The position numbers were made by a program, and so were the translations under genes. Shown here one piece after another: positions 1 through 7,324 of a stretch of DNA of 11,123 nucleotides; the stretch's first letter is position 1, and each line of letters opens with the position of its first letter. The DNA is from Pseudomonadota bacterium (GTDB lineage: Bacteria; Pseudomonadota; Gammaproteobacteria; Burkholderiales; SG8-41): contig JAEYXO010000077.1 in NCBI GenBank assembly GCA_023431245.1, forward strand, positions 1 to 11,123, in the 5' to 3' direction. The notes beneath the pieces were generated by a model. The model made no database searches, was not told where the DNA came from, and was given only the letters and a program-made list of their open reading frames with translations.

Positions 1-360
1 CTCGGGCAGATCGCGCGCGAAGGCATGGACCAGCGCGGCAACGCGGTGGCCCAGGCCGAGGTGATCATCGAGAACCAGGTTTCGGATTTCATGCACTGGC
101 TGGACAACCGCGAGCTGGTGCCGACCATCCGCGCCTTGCGCGACACCGCGGAGCGCGCGCGCCGGCACGAACTTGAACGCGCGCAGCGGCGCATTGCGCG
201 CGGCGCGGATCCGCATCAGGTGATGGACGAGCTGTCGCGGGCGCTGACCAACAAGTTCATGCATCCGCCGTCCCATGCGCTGAACCACGCGGCGCAGGAC
301 GAGCGTGACGAGCTGGCCGCGCTGATCGCGCGGCTCTACCAGATCCAGCGTCCGGAGTAG
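1..360 (+). CDS. hemA: Glutamyl-tRNA reductase, C-terminal part (5' end outside window)
   Basis: Frame 1 is open from the first base to the TAG at 358-360, giving the last 119 residues of a protein that begins left of the window. The segment with GNAVAQAEVIIENQV, FMHWLD and VPTIRALRD is characteristic of the C-terminal dimerisation domain of HemA. This enzyme reduces glutamyl-tRNA(Glu) with NADPH to glutamate-1-semialdehyde, the first committed step of C5-pathway tetrapyrrole synthesis, in the cytoplasm. The catalytic cysteine and NADPH domains lie outside the window and cannot be checked. The helical, Arg/Glu-rich tail ends normally, with no sign of truncation. prfA follows 47 bp downstream on the same strand; a hemA-prfA-prmC order is common in proteobacteria and suggests co-transcription. 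The family call is secure. Confidence 0.93.
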   Translation, partial: LGQIAREGMDQRGNAVAQAEVIIENQVSDFMHWLDNRELVPTIRALRDTAERARRHELERAQRRIARGADPHQVMDELSRALTNKFMHPPSHALNHAAQDERDELAALIARLYQIQRPE

Positions 361-379
361 GGGCTGCGGCTCGCGCCCC
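360..379 (+). other. GC-rich hairpin between hemA and prfA
   Basis: GGGGC (360-364) can pair with GCCCC (375-379), and GCG (366-368) with CGC (372-374). T365 is bulged out and the loop is GCT, giving eight GC pairs in all. No T tract follows on either strand, so it is not a standard intrinsic terminator. It may be an mRNA processing or stability element, or chance pairing in GC-rich sequence. Confidence 0.3.
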
Positions 380-407
380 GCCGGCGCGGCCTGCACCATT
401 TCCCGCC

Positions 408-1493
408 ATGAAACCCAGCATCGCCGCCAAACTCGATCAACTGTCCAATCGCCTGGAGGAGATCAATCGCCTGCTGGGCAGCGAGTCCGCGACGGCCAGC
501 ATGGACAATTACCGCAAGCTCACGCGGGAACATGCCGAGCTGGGTCCGGTGGTCGAGCTCTATCGCGCCTACCAGAGCAGCCATGCCGACCTCAAAACCG
601 CGCAGGAGATGGTCAACGATCCGGCGATGCGCGAATTCGCCGAAGTTGAAGTCGCGGAAACCCGCGCGCGGCTGGAAGGTTTTGAGGCGGAACTGCAGAA
701 GCTGCTGCTGCCGAAGGATCCCAACGACGAGCGCAATATCTTCCTCGAGGTGCGCGCCGGCACCGGCGGCGACGAGTCGGCGCTGTTCGCGGCGGAACTG
801 TTCCGCATGTACGCGCGTTATGCCGAGCGCAAGCGCTGGCAGGTCGAAATCATTTCGGAAAGTCCGTCGGACCTCGGCGGTTACCGCGAGATCATTGCCC
901 GCATCATCGGCCACGGCGCCTATTCAAAGCTGAAATTCGAATCCGGCGGCCACCGTGTGCAGCGCGTGCCGGTGACCGAAACCCAGGGCCGCATCCACAC
1001 CTCCGCCTGCACGGTGGCGGTGATGCCGGAGGCCGACGAAGTCGGCGAGGTCGTGCTCAATCCGGCGGAGCTGCGCATCGACACCTTCCGCGCCTCCGGC
1101 GCCGGCGGGCAGCACGTCAACAAGACCGATTCGGCGATCCGCATCACCCACTTGCCGACGGGGCTGGTGGTCGAATGCCAGGACGACCGCTCGCAGCACA
1201 AGAACAAGGCGCGTGCGCTGGCGGTGCTGGCGGCGCGGCTGAAGGACAAACAGACCCGCGAGCAGCAGTCGAAGGAAGCGGCGACGCGCAAGTCGCTGAT
1301 CGGCAGCGGCGACCGCTCCGAACGCATCCGCACCTACAACTTCCCGCAGGGCCGCGTCACCGACCACCGCATCAACCTGACGCTGTACAAGATTGCGCAG
1401 ATCGTCGACGGCGATCTTGATGATCTCGTCGATGCGCTCGCTTCGGAACACCAGGCGGAGCTGCTGGCGCAGCTGGCCGAAGAGCAGGGTTAA
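408..1493 (+). CDS. prfA: Peptide chain release factor 1 (RF1)
   Basis: This 361-residue protein has the normal RF1 length. RF1 recognises UAA and UAG stop codons in the ribosomal A site and triggers hydrolysis of peptidyl-tRNA. The stop-codon-reading tripeptide is seen as PVT at residues 188-190, followed by ETQGRIHTSACTVAVMPE. The catalytic GGQ is at residues 233-235 within SGAGGQHVNKTDSAIRITH. Both sit at the same residue numbers as I recall for E. coli RF1. The PVT form (E. coli has PAT) marks RF1 rather than RF2, which uses SPF. The N-terminal helical domain spans about residues 1-100. The ATG at 408 gives the expected MKPS...AKLDQL start, although no clear Shine-Dalgarno sequence precedes it. 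It lies between hemA and prmC, whose product methylates Gln235 of this protein. Confidence 0.97.
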   Translation: MKPSIAAKLDQLSNRLEEINRLLGSESATASMDNYRKLTREHAELGPVVELYRAYQSSHADLKTAQEMVNDPAMREFAEVEVAETRARLEGFEAELQKLLLPKDPNDERNIFLEVRAGTGGDESALFAAELFRMYARYAERKRWQVEIISESPSDLGGYREIIARIIGHGAYSKLKFESGGHRVQRVPVTETQGRIHTSACTVAVMPEADEVGEVVLNPAELRIDTFRASGAGGQHVNKTDSAIRITHLPTGLVVECQDDRSQHKNKARALAVLAARLKDKQTREQQSKEAATRKSLIGSGDRSERIRTYNFPQGRVTDHRINLTLYKIAQIVDGDLDDLVDALASEHQAELLAQLAEEQG

Positions 1494-1534
1494 TCATAAA
1501 TAATTGATTTTATTGATATTTTTATAAGACATTG
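1494..1534 (+). promoter_or_regulatory. AT-rich island between prfA and prmC with an IHF-consensus match
   Basis: Only 6 of the 41 bases between the prfA stop and the prmC ATG are G or C, in otherwise GC-rich DNA. Positions 1497-1509 fit the IHF consensus WATCAANNNNTTR when read on the minus strand (AATCAA, TTAT, TTA). I found no convincing -35/-10 pair with normal spacing: TTGATT at 1504-1509 and TATAAG at 1523-1528 are only 13 bp apart. The stretch may be a protein-binding site, or an unstructured AU-rich leader that helps ribosomes load on prmC, which lacks a good Shine-Dalgarno sequence. Confidence 0.35.
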
Positions 1535-2368
1535 ATGTCTGCTGCGCCCACCATCCGTGCGGCCCTTGCCGCCGCCCAGCAAGCCACGGACCGCATCGAA
1601 GCACGCGTGCTGCTGCGCGAGGTGCTGCAGCAATCAGATGCATATCTGCTGGCGCATGGTGATGACACGCTGACGGCGGAGCAGGCGCAGCGTTACGTCG
1701 AGCTGGTCGTGCGCCGCGTGGCCGGTGAACCGATTGCCCACATCACCGGTCGCCGCGAGTTTTTTGGCCGCGAGTTCGCCGTAAGTCCGGCGGTATTGAT
1801 CCCGCGGCCCGAAACCGAACTGCTGGTGGAGCTGGCGCTGCAGCGCCTGCCCGCCGGCGCGCCGGCGCATGTGCTTGATCTCGGCACCGGCAGCGGCTGC
1901 ATCGGCATCACGATTGCCGCCGAACGGCCGCAGGCGCAGGTGACACTGGTCGATGCGTCGAATGCCGCATTGGAAATCGCCCGTGCCAATGCCGCGCAAT
2001 GGGCGCCGGGCAACACCGCCTCGCTGCACAGTGACTGGTATTCGGCCGTGGCCTCGGAACGCTACGACCTGATCGTCGCCAACCCGCCCTATGTCGCGGA
2101 CGGTGATATCCACCTGCAGCAGGGGGACCTGCGTTTCGAACCGCGCACCGCACTGGCGGCCGGTGCCGACGGCCTGAGTGATCTGCGCCGCATCATTGCT
2201 GAGGCACCGCAGCATCTGCAGGCCGGCGGCTGGCTGCTGCTGGAACATGGATACGATCAGGCGGCGGCCTGTGCGCAGTTGCTGGCAGCGTCAGGGTTCA
2301 GCGATGTTTTCAATGCAGAGGATCTGGCCGGCGTGCCGCGGGTCAGTGGCGGACGGTTGCCGGACTGA
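1535..2368 (+). CDS. prmC: Release factor glutamine N5-methyltransferase
   Basis: This 277-residue cytoplasmic enzyme uses S-adenosylmethionine to methylate the glutamine of the GGQ motif in release factors RF1 and RF2. Domains seen: an N-terminal helical bundle (about residues 1-85) that docks the release factor, then the PrmC-typical stretch GREF and VLIPRPETE (residues 78-96). The Rossmann-fold SAM site follows, with DLGTGSG at 115-121, and the substrate-glutamine motif NPPY at 183-186. Length and motif positions match the family. TTG at 1532 abuts the ATG at 1535; I chose the ATG as the stronger start codon, with no clear Shine-Dalgarno to decide. It follows prfA, its substrate's gene, by 41 bp. 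The next gene begins 1 bp after its stop, so translational coupling is likely. Confidence 0.95.
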   Translation: MSAAPTIRAALAAAQQATDRIEARVLLREVLQQSDAYLLAHGDDTLTAEQAQRYVELVVRRVAGEPIAHITGRREFFGREFAVSPAVLIPRPETELLVELALQRLPAGAPAHVLDLGTGSGCIGITIAAERPQAQVTLVDASNAALEIARANAAQWAPGNTASLHSDWYSAVASERYDLIVANPPYVADGDIHLQQGDLRFEPRTALAAGADGLSDLRRIIAEAPQHLQAGGWLLLEHGYDQAAACAQLLAASGFSDVFNAEDLAGVPRVSGGRLPD

Positions 2369-2369
2369 C

Positions 2370-2978
2370 ATGGACGAAGATCCCGACGCTGCCGGAAAGC
2401 GACGCAAGAAAGCCGACTGGCTGCGCGCCGTTTACGAGCGCAATCTCGCGCAGTGTCGCGCTGCAGACGCCTCGGACGCGCTGGCGCTGGCGCGCGAGGC
2501 GCATGCGGCGATGGATGCCCAGCTGCAGCGGGACAGCGCGTCTGTCCCGCCGGGAAAAAGCATCCGCTGCGGCAGGGGCTGCAGCCATTGCTGCCACGGG
2601 CCGGTAGAAATCTGGCCGCAGGAGGCGGTCCTGCTGGCGCAGTTTGTCCGCGATGCCGGGCTCAGTCCGGATCTTGCACGGCTGGAGCGCCAGAGTGCCC
2701 ACACCGTCGAGACCTGGCGCGAGCAGGCTGCCGCCGACCAGGCCTGCGTGTTCCTCGACCGGGACGGCGCCTGCAGCGTGTATGCCGCACGGCCCAACAC
2801 CTGCCGCAAGCTGCTGGTCATGAGTGACCCCGCCTGTTGTGATGTGCGGCAGGGCCGCACGGACGAGATTGACCGCTGGTTCAGCTGGGAGGCGGAAATG
2901 ATGGAAGTGGCTGCGCTCGAAGTGTTCGGCATGGCGCTGCTTCCCCGCCTCATGCTGCCGGCCTTGCGCCGGAAATGA
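2370..2978 (+). CDS. YkgJ-type cysteine-cluster protein (CxxCxxCC, putative zinc/iron-binding)
   Basis: This 202-residue protein belongs to the broad YkgJ/UPF0153 family, annotated as putative zinc- or iron-chelating; its reaction is not established. The cysteines are clustered: CGRGCSHCC at residues 67-75 (C67, C71, C74, C75), C126 in ACVFLD, C135 in GACSVY, C145 in RPNTCRKLL, and C156-C157. The paired pattern (Cys cluster, then C...GxCxVYxxRPxxCR) is typical of the family. Residues 1-60 form a charged helical extension, making it longer than minimal members. The frame is open further upstream inside prmC, but the ATG at 2370, one base after the prmC stop, gives a normal operon junction. It sits between prmC and grxD; the nearby CGFS glutaredoxin makes a metal or Fe-S link tempting but unproven. 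Confidence 0.8.
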   Translation: MDEDPDAAGKRRKKADWLRAVYERNLAQCRAADASDALALAREAHAAMDAQLQRDSASVPPGKSIRCGRGCSHCCHGPVEIWPQEAVLLAQFVRDAGLSPDLARLERQSAHTVETWREQAAADQACVFLDRDGACSVYAARPNTCRKLLVMSDPACCDVRQGRTDEIDRWFSWEAEMMEVAALEVFGMALLPRLMLPALRRK

Positions 2979-2990
2979 GCGCCCGCGGCG

Positions 2991-3019
2991 TTGACCCTGT
3001 GTGCCGGCATCGGTAAACT
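2991..3019 (+). promoter_or_regulatory. Probable sigma-70 promoter for grxD
   Basis: A -35 box TTGACC (2991-2996, 5 of 6 to consensus) and a -10 box TAAACT (3014-3019, 4 of 6) are separated by exactly 17 bp. Transcription would start near 3026, leaving about a 50-base leader before grxD. This suggests that grxD can be expressed independently of the upstream hemA-prfA-prmC operon. Confidence 0.6.
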
Positions 3020-3076
3020 TATTTCCGATGGTTTTTGTCAGGTAATTTGTGAAGTCGCCAATTTTTGGAGCAGCTC

Positions 3077-3385
3077 ATGTCCGTTCAAGATGAAATCAGG
3101 AAACAGGTGACCGGCAACAAGGTCGTGTTGTACATGAAGGGCTCACCCGATTTCCCGCAATGCGGCTTTTCGGCGAATGCGGTCAACATCCTGCGCGCCT
3201 GCGGCGTCAACGAGATGTTCACCGTCAACGTGCTCGAGAATCCGGAAATCCGCCAGGGCATCAAGCAGTACGCCAACTGGCCGACGATTCCGCAGCTCTA
3301 CATCGACGGCGAGTTTGTCGGCGGTTCGGACATCGTGACCGAGCTCTACCAGAGCGGCGAACTGCAGAAAATGCTGCAGTCCTGA
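3077..3385 (+). CDS. grxD: Monothiol glutaredoxin (Grx4/GrxD family)
   Basis: This 102-residue cytoplasmic protein carries the CGFS active site at residues 29-32, preceded by the family's KGSPDFPQ. WPTIPQLYIDGEFVGGSDI follows further on (residues about 70-88) and holds the cis-Pro TIPQ and the GG glutathione-binding loop. CGFS glutaredoxins bind a glutathione-coordinated [2Fe-2S] cluster as dimers or with BolA proteins, and take part in Fe-S delivery and iron sensing rather than dithiol reduction. The ATG at 3077 is preceded by GGAG at 3067-3070 with a 6-base spacer, which decides this start over the TTG at 3065. It has its own likely promoter and ends just before a strong terminator. No BolA gene is visible in the window. 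Confidence 0.95.
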   Translation: MSVQDEIRKQVTGNKVVLYMKGSPDFPQCGFSANAVNILRACGVNEMFTVNVLENPEIRQGIKQYANWPTIPQLYIDGEFVGGSDIVTELYQSGELQKMLQS

Positions 3386-3404
3386 GCAGGAATCCACGGG
3401 ACGG

Positions 3405-3431
3405 AAAAAAGCCGGCGCAAGCCGGCTTTTT
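3405..3431. terminator. Bidirectional intrinsic terminator between grxD and the permease gene
   Basis: Arms GCCGGC (3411-3416) and GCCGGC (3421-3426) enclose the GNRA-type loop GCAA. An A tract at 3405-3410 lies on one side and a T tract at 3427-3431 on the other. It can work in both directions: 20 bp after the grxD stop on the plus strand, and immediately after the permease stop on the minus strand. The TGA complement at 3431-3433 shares a base with the T tract. Confidence 0.9.
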
Positions 3432-4207
3432 CATGTCTGCAGGTAGCCGAGGACCACCTGCGTCAGCAGGATCAGCGCCATGGTCAGCAGCATGCGGCGC
3501 ATCCAGATCCGGTAGGTCGGGCCGTCGATGCGGCTGCGCACCTTCGAGCCCTGCCAGCTGGCAATGGTCGCCACGACGGCCAGCGGCAGCGTCAGCAGCC
3601 ACTGCTCCAGCGTTGCGATGCCGCTGGGCGCGAGGGTCGCGAACTGCGTGGCCTTGCCGACAAAAAACGAGATGTTCATCGCCGGCACCAGCAGCAGCGG
3701 CTGCAGGCCGATGCCGAGGTAATAGATGATCAGCGGCGGCGCCGCGATGTTGGCCGTCGACTCGCTCAAGCCGCCGAGGAAGCCGAACAGCAGGCCGAAG
3801 GATTTCTCGTTGCGCTGCATCAGTGGCCACTGCGACAGCCCGAGACGCTCGAGATTGAGGTAGAACAGGATCACGCCGGCGAGCAGCAGCGCGTAGGGAA
3901 ATCCCGGAAACAGCACGAACAGTTTCGCCCCGGCGGCGGCGCCGAGCAGCGCGACGATGGAGATCCACCAGAAGCGCTGCAGGATGCCGGCGAATCCGGG
4001 GCTGCGCAGGATGCTGACGATCACCGTGGCGATGCAGGGAATCAGCACCATCACCACGGCGATCTGCATGTTCGTCGCGGCGGCAATCAGCGGCGTGGCG
4101 ATCATCGGGAAGCCGAGGCCCAGCGCGCCCTGGATCCAGCCGGAGACCGCGATGACGAGCGCGACGTACGCGATCAGCCAGGGCGACAGTGATTCGAGGC
4201 CGGCCAC
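3431..4207 (-). CDS. TauE/SafE (TSUP) family membrane permease, candidate sulfite exporter
   Basis: This 258-residue, very hydrophobic protein has about eight predicted membrane segments (roughly residues 10-32, 45-67, 78-98, 104-126, 147-163, 166-184, 200-218 and 237-256). TSUP landmarks are the glycine-rich GALGLGFPMIATPL at 27-40, and a second-half repeat around FGFLGGLSESTANIAAPPL (151-169). The family includes TauE and SafE, exporters of sulfite or sulfoacetate, but members also move other anions. It starts with GTG at 4207, 11 bp after the upstream dehydrogenase gene, without a clear Shine-Dalgarno, so translational coupling is likely. No better in-frame start keeps the first membrane segment. 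The nearby xsc releases sulfite in the cytoplasm, which makes sulfite export the best guess; the substrate itself cannot be read from sequence. Confidence 0.87.
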   Translation of the reverse strand: MAGLESLSPWLIAYVALVIAVSGWIQGALGLGFPMIATPLIAAATNMQIAVVMVLIPCIATVIVSILRSPGFAGILQRFWWISIVALLGAAAGAKLFVLFPGFPYALLLAGVILFYLNLERLGLSQWPLMQRNEKSFGLLFGFLGGLSESTANIAAPPLIIYYLGIGLQPLLLVPAMNISFFVGKATQFATLAPSGIATLEQWLLTLPLAVVATIASWQGSKVRSRIDGPTYRIWMRRMLLTMALILLTQVVLGYLQT

Positions 4208-4218
4208 GGAATCGGGAG

Positions 4219-7155
4219 TCAGGCGGCGCTGCGCGCGCGGTTCAGGGCGAGGGCGACGACTTCGGCGACATGCAGGGCATCGCGGTCGGAGAGCTGCGCG
4301 ATCTGTTCGCGGCAGCTGTAGCCGCTGGCGACGATCATCGTGTTCTCGGAAGCGGCACGCACCGCGGGCAGCAGCGCCGATTCCGCGGCCTTGACCGAGA
4401 CCTCGTAGTGCCGGGCGTTGAAGCCGAAGGCTCCCGCCATGCCGCAGCAGCCGGTCTCGACCGTGCGTGCGCGGATGCCTAGGCGCTTGAGCAGGGCCAT
4501 TTCGGCGGCCATGCCGAACACCGATTTCTGGTGGCAGTGGCCATGCACCAGCGCTTCGCCCCCCAGTTGCGGTGCCTCCCAGTCCGGAATCGCCATCAGG
4601 AAATCGCTGAACAGCCGGACCTGGGCGCTCAGGCGCCGTGCCAGCGGATCATCCGGGAAAAAATTGAGCAGCTCGTCGCGGAAGACCGACAGGCAGGCCG
4701 GTTCGAGGCCCACCACCGGCACACCGGCGCGGATGTCGTCGCCGAGCACATCGAGGATTTCACGCAGCTGTCTGCGCGCGGCGTCAAGCATGCCGAAGTC
4801 GTACAGCGGCCGGCCGCAGCACAGCTGCCGCCGGGGCAGCGTCACCTCGAAACCGAGCGCCTCCAGAACTTCCACGGCCGCGGCGGCCGATCCTGGCTGG
4901 AAATGGTTGTTGAAGGTGTCGGCCCAGAGGATGACGCGCCCGCGCGGCGCATGGCCTGCTGCCGCGGCCCTGCGGCCGAAGAACCAGCGGCGGAAGCTGC
5001 GCCGGGCGAATTTCGGAATGCTGCGCTGGCGGGCGATGCCCGCCGTGAGCTTGAGCAGGGCCGACAATCCCGGCGTGCGGGTCAGCAGGTTGACGAGGCG
5101 CGGCGCAATCGCGGCGATGCGCGCCCAGCGGCTGACCAGACCCATGGTGTAGGCCTGCACCGGGCGCAGCCGGCCGAGATAGTGATGGTGCAGGAATTCG
5201 GCCTTGTAGGCGGCCATGTCGGTATGCGTCGGGCAGTCGCTGCGGCAACCCTTGCAGGCGAGGCAGAGATCCAGTGCCTCGCGGACTTCCTCGCTCTGCC
5301 AGCCGTCGCGGATGACCTCGCCGCGCAGCATCTCGGCGAGCAGTCTCGCGCGGCCGCGGGTCGAATAACGTTCCTCGCGTGTCGCGCGGTAACTCGGGCA
5401 CATCACGCCGCCGGCATGCGCCCGGCATTTGCCCATGCCCACGCAGCGCTCGATCGCGCGGTTGAAGCCTTCGCCCTCGAGGCTCTTGAAGGCGAACTGC
5501 GTCGCCGGGCGCCAGGGCCGGTAGTCGGGGCCGTATTTCAGGTTTTCGTCGGCGCGGTACGGGTCGATGACCTTGCCCGGGTTCATCCGGTTGTCCGGGT
5601 CCCAGATCGCCTTGAATTCGCGGAAGGCCTGCATCAGTTCCTCGCCGTACATCACCGGCAGGAATTCGGCCTTGGCCTGGCCGTCGCCGTGCTCGCCGGA
5701 CAGCGAGCCGCCGTACTTGACGACCAGTTCGGCGGCCTGGCGCAGGAAACTGCGCCAGACCTGGATGCCCTCGGCGGAACGCGTGTCGAAGGTGATGCGG
5801 GCGTGGATGCAGCCGTCGCCGAAGTGTCCGTAGAGCGAGGTCTGGTAGCCATGGCGGTCGACCAGCGCCTGGAATTCGCGCAGGTAATCGCCGAGGCGCA
5901 GTGGATCGACCGCGGCATCTTCCCAGCCAACGACCGGATCGGGTTCGCCGGGATGGATGGTCAGCGCGGTGGCCGAGGCTGCGGTTTCGCGGATGGTCCA
6001 CACGCGTTCGCACATCCCCGGGTCGGTGATCAGCCAGGACGAGGGCTGCAGGGTGCCGGCGGGCTTGCCGGCGTAATGGTCGATCAGGGCCTGGGCCTGC
6101 GCGCTGGCGGCATCGACGGTTTCGGCGCCGAACTCGATCATGATCCAGGCATTGCCCGGCGGCAGCAGCGCGATGTCGGCGCCGCGCAGTCCGCGCTCGC
6201 GCAGGCCGCCGATGATGCGTTCATCGAGGCCTTCTGTGGCAATCGGCCGGAAGGGGAGGATTTCAGGAACGGCGTCGCCCGCCTGGTAGATGTCGGGGAA
6301 GCCCAGCACCAGGATCACCCGCGACTGCGGGCTGGGCACCAGCCGGGTCCTGGCTTCCAGCGTGATGACGCAGGTGCCTTCGCTGCCGACCAGCGCACGC
6401 GCGACGTTGAAGCCGTTTTCCGGCAGCAGCTGGTCGAGGTTGTAGCCGGAGACGCGGCGCTTGATTTTCGGGAAACGCGCGCGGATCAGGTCGGCGTACT
6501 TGTCGCGCAGGTCGCGCAGCCGGCGGTAGATCTCGCCGCGCCGGCCGCCGCCGCGGATGATGCGCACCAGTTCGTCTTCGGAGGTCGGACCGACGGTCAG
6601 GCGCAGGCCGTCATAGGTCAGGATGTCCAGCGTCTCGATGTTGTCGACGGTCTTGCCCGCCATCACCGAATGCGCGCCGCAGGAATTGTTGCCGATCATG
6701 CCGCCCAGCGTGCAGCGGCTGTGGGTCGCCGGGTCCGGGCCGAAGGTCAGCGCATGTTCCTCCGCGGCATCGCGCAGCGTGTCGCAGACCGCGCCGGGCT
6801 CGACGCGCGCGGTTTTTGCCGATGGATCGACTTCGAGCACGCGGTTCAGGTACTTCGAGGTGTCGATGACCACGGCGACGTTGACGCACTGGCCGTTCTG
6901 CGAGGTGCCGCCGCCGCGGGGCAGGATCGGCACACCGAACTCGCGGCAGATATCGATCGTTTCGACGATGTCCCCGATGCTGCGCGGCAGTACCACGCCG
7001 ATGGGAATCTGGCGGTAATTCGAGGCGTCAGCGGAATAGGTCGCCCGCGCGGCGGTGTCGAAACGGACTTCGCCGGAGATGCGGCGCTCCAGTTGTTTGG
7101 CCAGGGCGGAGAAGTCGCCGGCCGCCAGTTGCCGGGGGTCGGTGGGGGCGTTCAA
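4219..7155 (-). CDS. FAD-linked 2-hydroxyacid dehydrogenase fused to 4Fe-4S and CCG domains (GlcD-GlcF / YdiJ-like)
   Basis: This 978-residue fusion has three parts. A PCMH-type FAD domain (about residues 30-270) shows PRGGGTSQNGQ at 79-89 and GGMIGNNSCGAHS at 151-163. A FAD-oxidase C-terminal domain (to about 530) has GHFGDGCIH with H444 and H451, and SGEHGDG with E488 and H489, the metal/substrate signature of D-2-hydroxyacid dehydrogenases. Fe-S and CCG modules follow: C571, C577, C586; CLACKGCRSDCP with C631, C634, C637, C641; then CCG repeats at C779-C780 and C903-C904. Such enzymes oxidise D-lactate, D-2-hydroxyglutarate or glycolate and pass electrons to the respiratory chain. Beside xsc, a hydroxysulfonate such as sulfolactate is a plausible substrate (inference). 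I chose TTG 7155 because the ATG at 7299 lies upstream of the likely promoter; the start is uncertain. The permease gene follows by 11 bp. Confidence 0.88.
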   Translation of the reverse strand: MNAPTDPRQLAAGDFSALAKQLERRISGEVRFDTAARATYSADASNYRQIPIGVVLPRSIGDIVETIDICREFGVPILPRGGGTSQNGQCVNVAVVIDTSKYLNRVLEVDPSAKTARVEPGAVCDTLRDAAEEHALTFGPDPATHSRCTLGGMIGNNSCGAHSVMAGKTVDNIETLDILTYDGLRLTVGPTSEDELVRIIRGGGRRGEIYRRLRDLRDKYADLIRARFPKIKRRVSGYNLDQLLPENGFNVARALVGSEGTCVITLEARTRLVPSPQSRVILVLGFPDIYQAGDAVPEILPFRPIATEGLDERIIGGLRERGLRGADIALLPPGNAWIMIEFGAETVDAASAQAQALIDHYAGKPAGTLQPSSWLITDPGMCERVWTIRETAASATALTIHPGEPDPVVGWEDAAVDPLRLGDYLREFQALVDRHGYQTSLYGHFGDGCIHARITFDTRSAEGIQVWRSFLRQAAELVVKYGGSLSGEHGDGQAKAEFLPVMYGEELMQAFREFKAIWDPDNRMNPGKVIDPYRADENLKYGPDYRPWRPATQFAFKSLEGEGFNRAIERCVGMGKCRAHAGGVMCPSYRATREERYSTRGRARLLAEMLRGEVIRDGWQSEEVREALDLCLACKGCRSDCPTHTDMAAYKAEFLHHHYLGRLRPVQAYTMGLVSRWARIAAIAPRLVNLLTRTPGLSALLKLTAGIARQRSIPKFARRSFRRWFFGRRAAAAGHAPRGRVILWADTFNNHFQPGSAAAAVEVLEALGFEVTLPRRQLCCGRPLYDFGMLDAARRQLREILDVLGDDIRAGVPVVGLEPACLSVFRDELLNFFPDDPLARRLSAQVRLFSDFLMAIPDWEAPQLGGEALVHGHCHQKSVFGMAAEMALLKRLGIRARTVETGCCGMAGAFGFNARHYEVSVKAAESALLPAVRAASENTMIVASGYSCREQIAQLSDRDALHVAEVVALALNRARSAA

Positions 7156-7206
7156 TTCGGTGGGACGGCGGGTATGGACGGGGCGCGGGCTCGCGGCATC
7201 GGCGGG

Positions 7207-7235
7207 ATTGTAGCCTGCCCCGGTGCCACTGTCCG
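7207..7235 (-). promoter_or_regulatory. Probable promoter of the dehydrogenase-permease operon
   Basis: Read on the minus strand, the -10 box is TACAAT (7212-7207, 5 of 6 to consensus). A -35 box CGGACA (7235-7230, 4 of 6, with the GACA half intact) lies 17 bp upstream. Transcription would start near 7200, about 45 bases before the TTG chosen as start. This argues against the ATG at 7299, which lies upstream of the promoter. Confidence 0.5.
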
Positions 7236-7324
7236 AAAGCCGAGCAAAAACAACAGCTTGGCCCGGCCTCTCCGCGCCTGTCGCGCAGCAAAAAATCAAT
7301 AAAAACAGCAGGTTGCGAGCATTT

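Noticed and set aside
1504..1528. Sigma-70 promoter for prmC (TTGATT with TATAAG)
   Set aside because: The spacing is only 13 bp, and other pairings in the AT-rich stretch give poor boxes; the island is kept as an unexplained element instead.
2178..2369. Longer start for the cysteine-cluster protein inside prmC
   Set aside because: This part is the prmC coding sequence in another frame. The ATG at 2370, one base after the prmC stop, is the natural operon start.
4531..7302. A 923-codon open frame on the plus strand opposite the dehydrogenase gene
   Set aside because: The minus-strand protein has complete FAD, Fe-S and CCG motifs. The opposite frame is Ala/Arg/Gly/Asp-rich without any recognisable domain, as expected from the mirrored codon pattern of GC-rich DNA.
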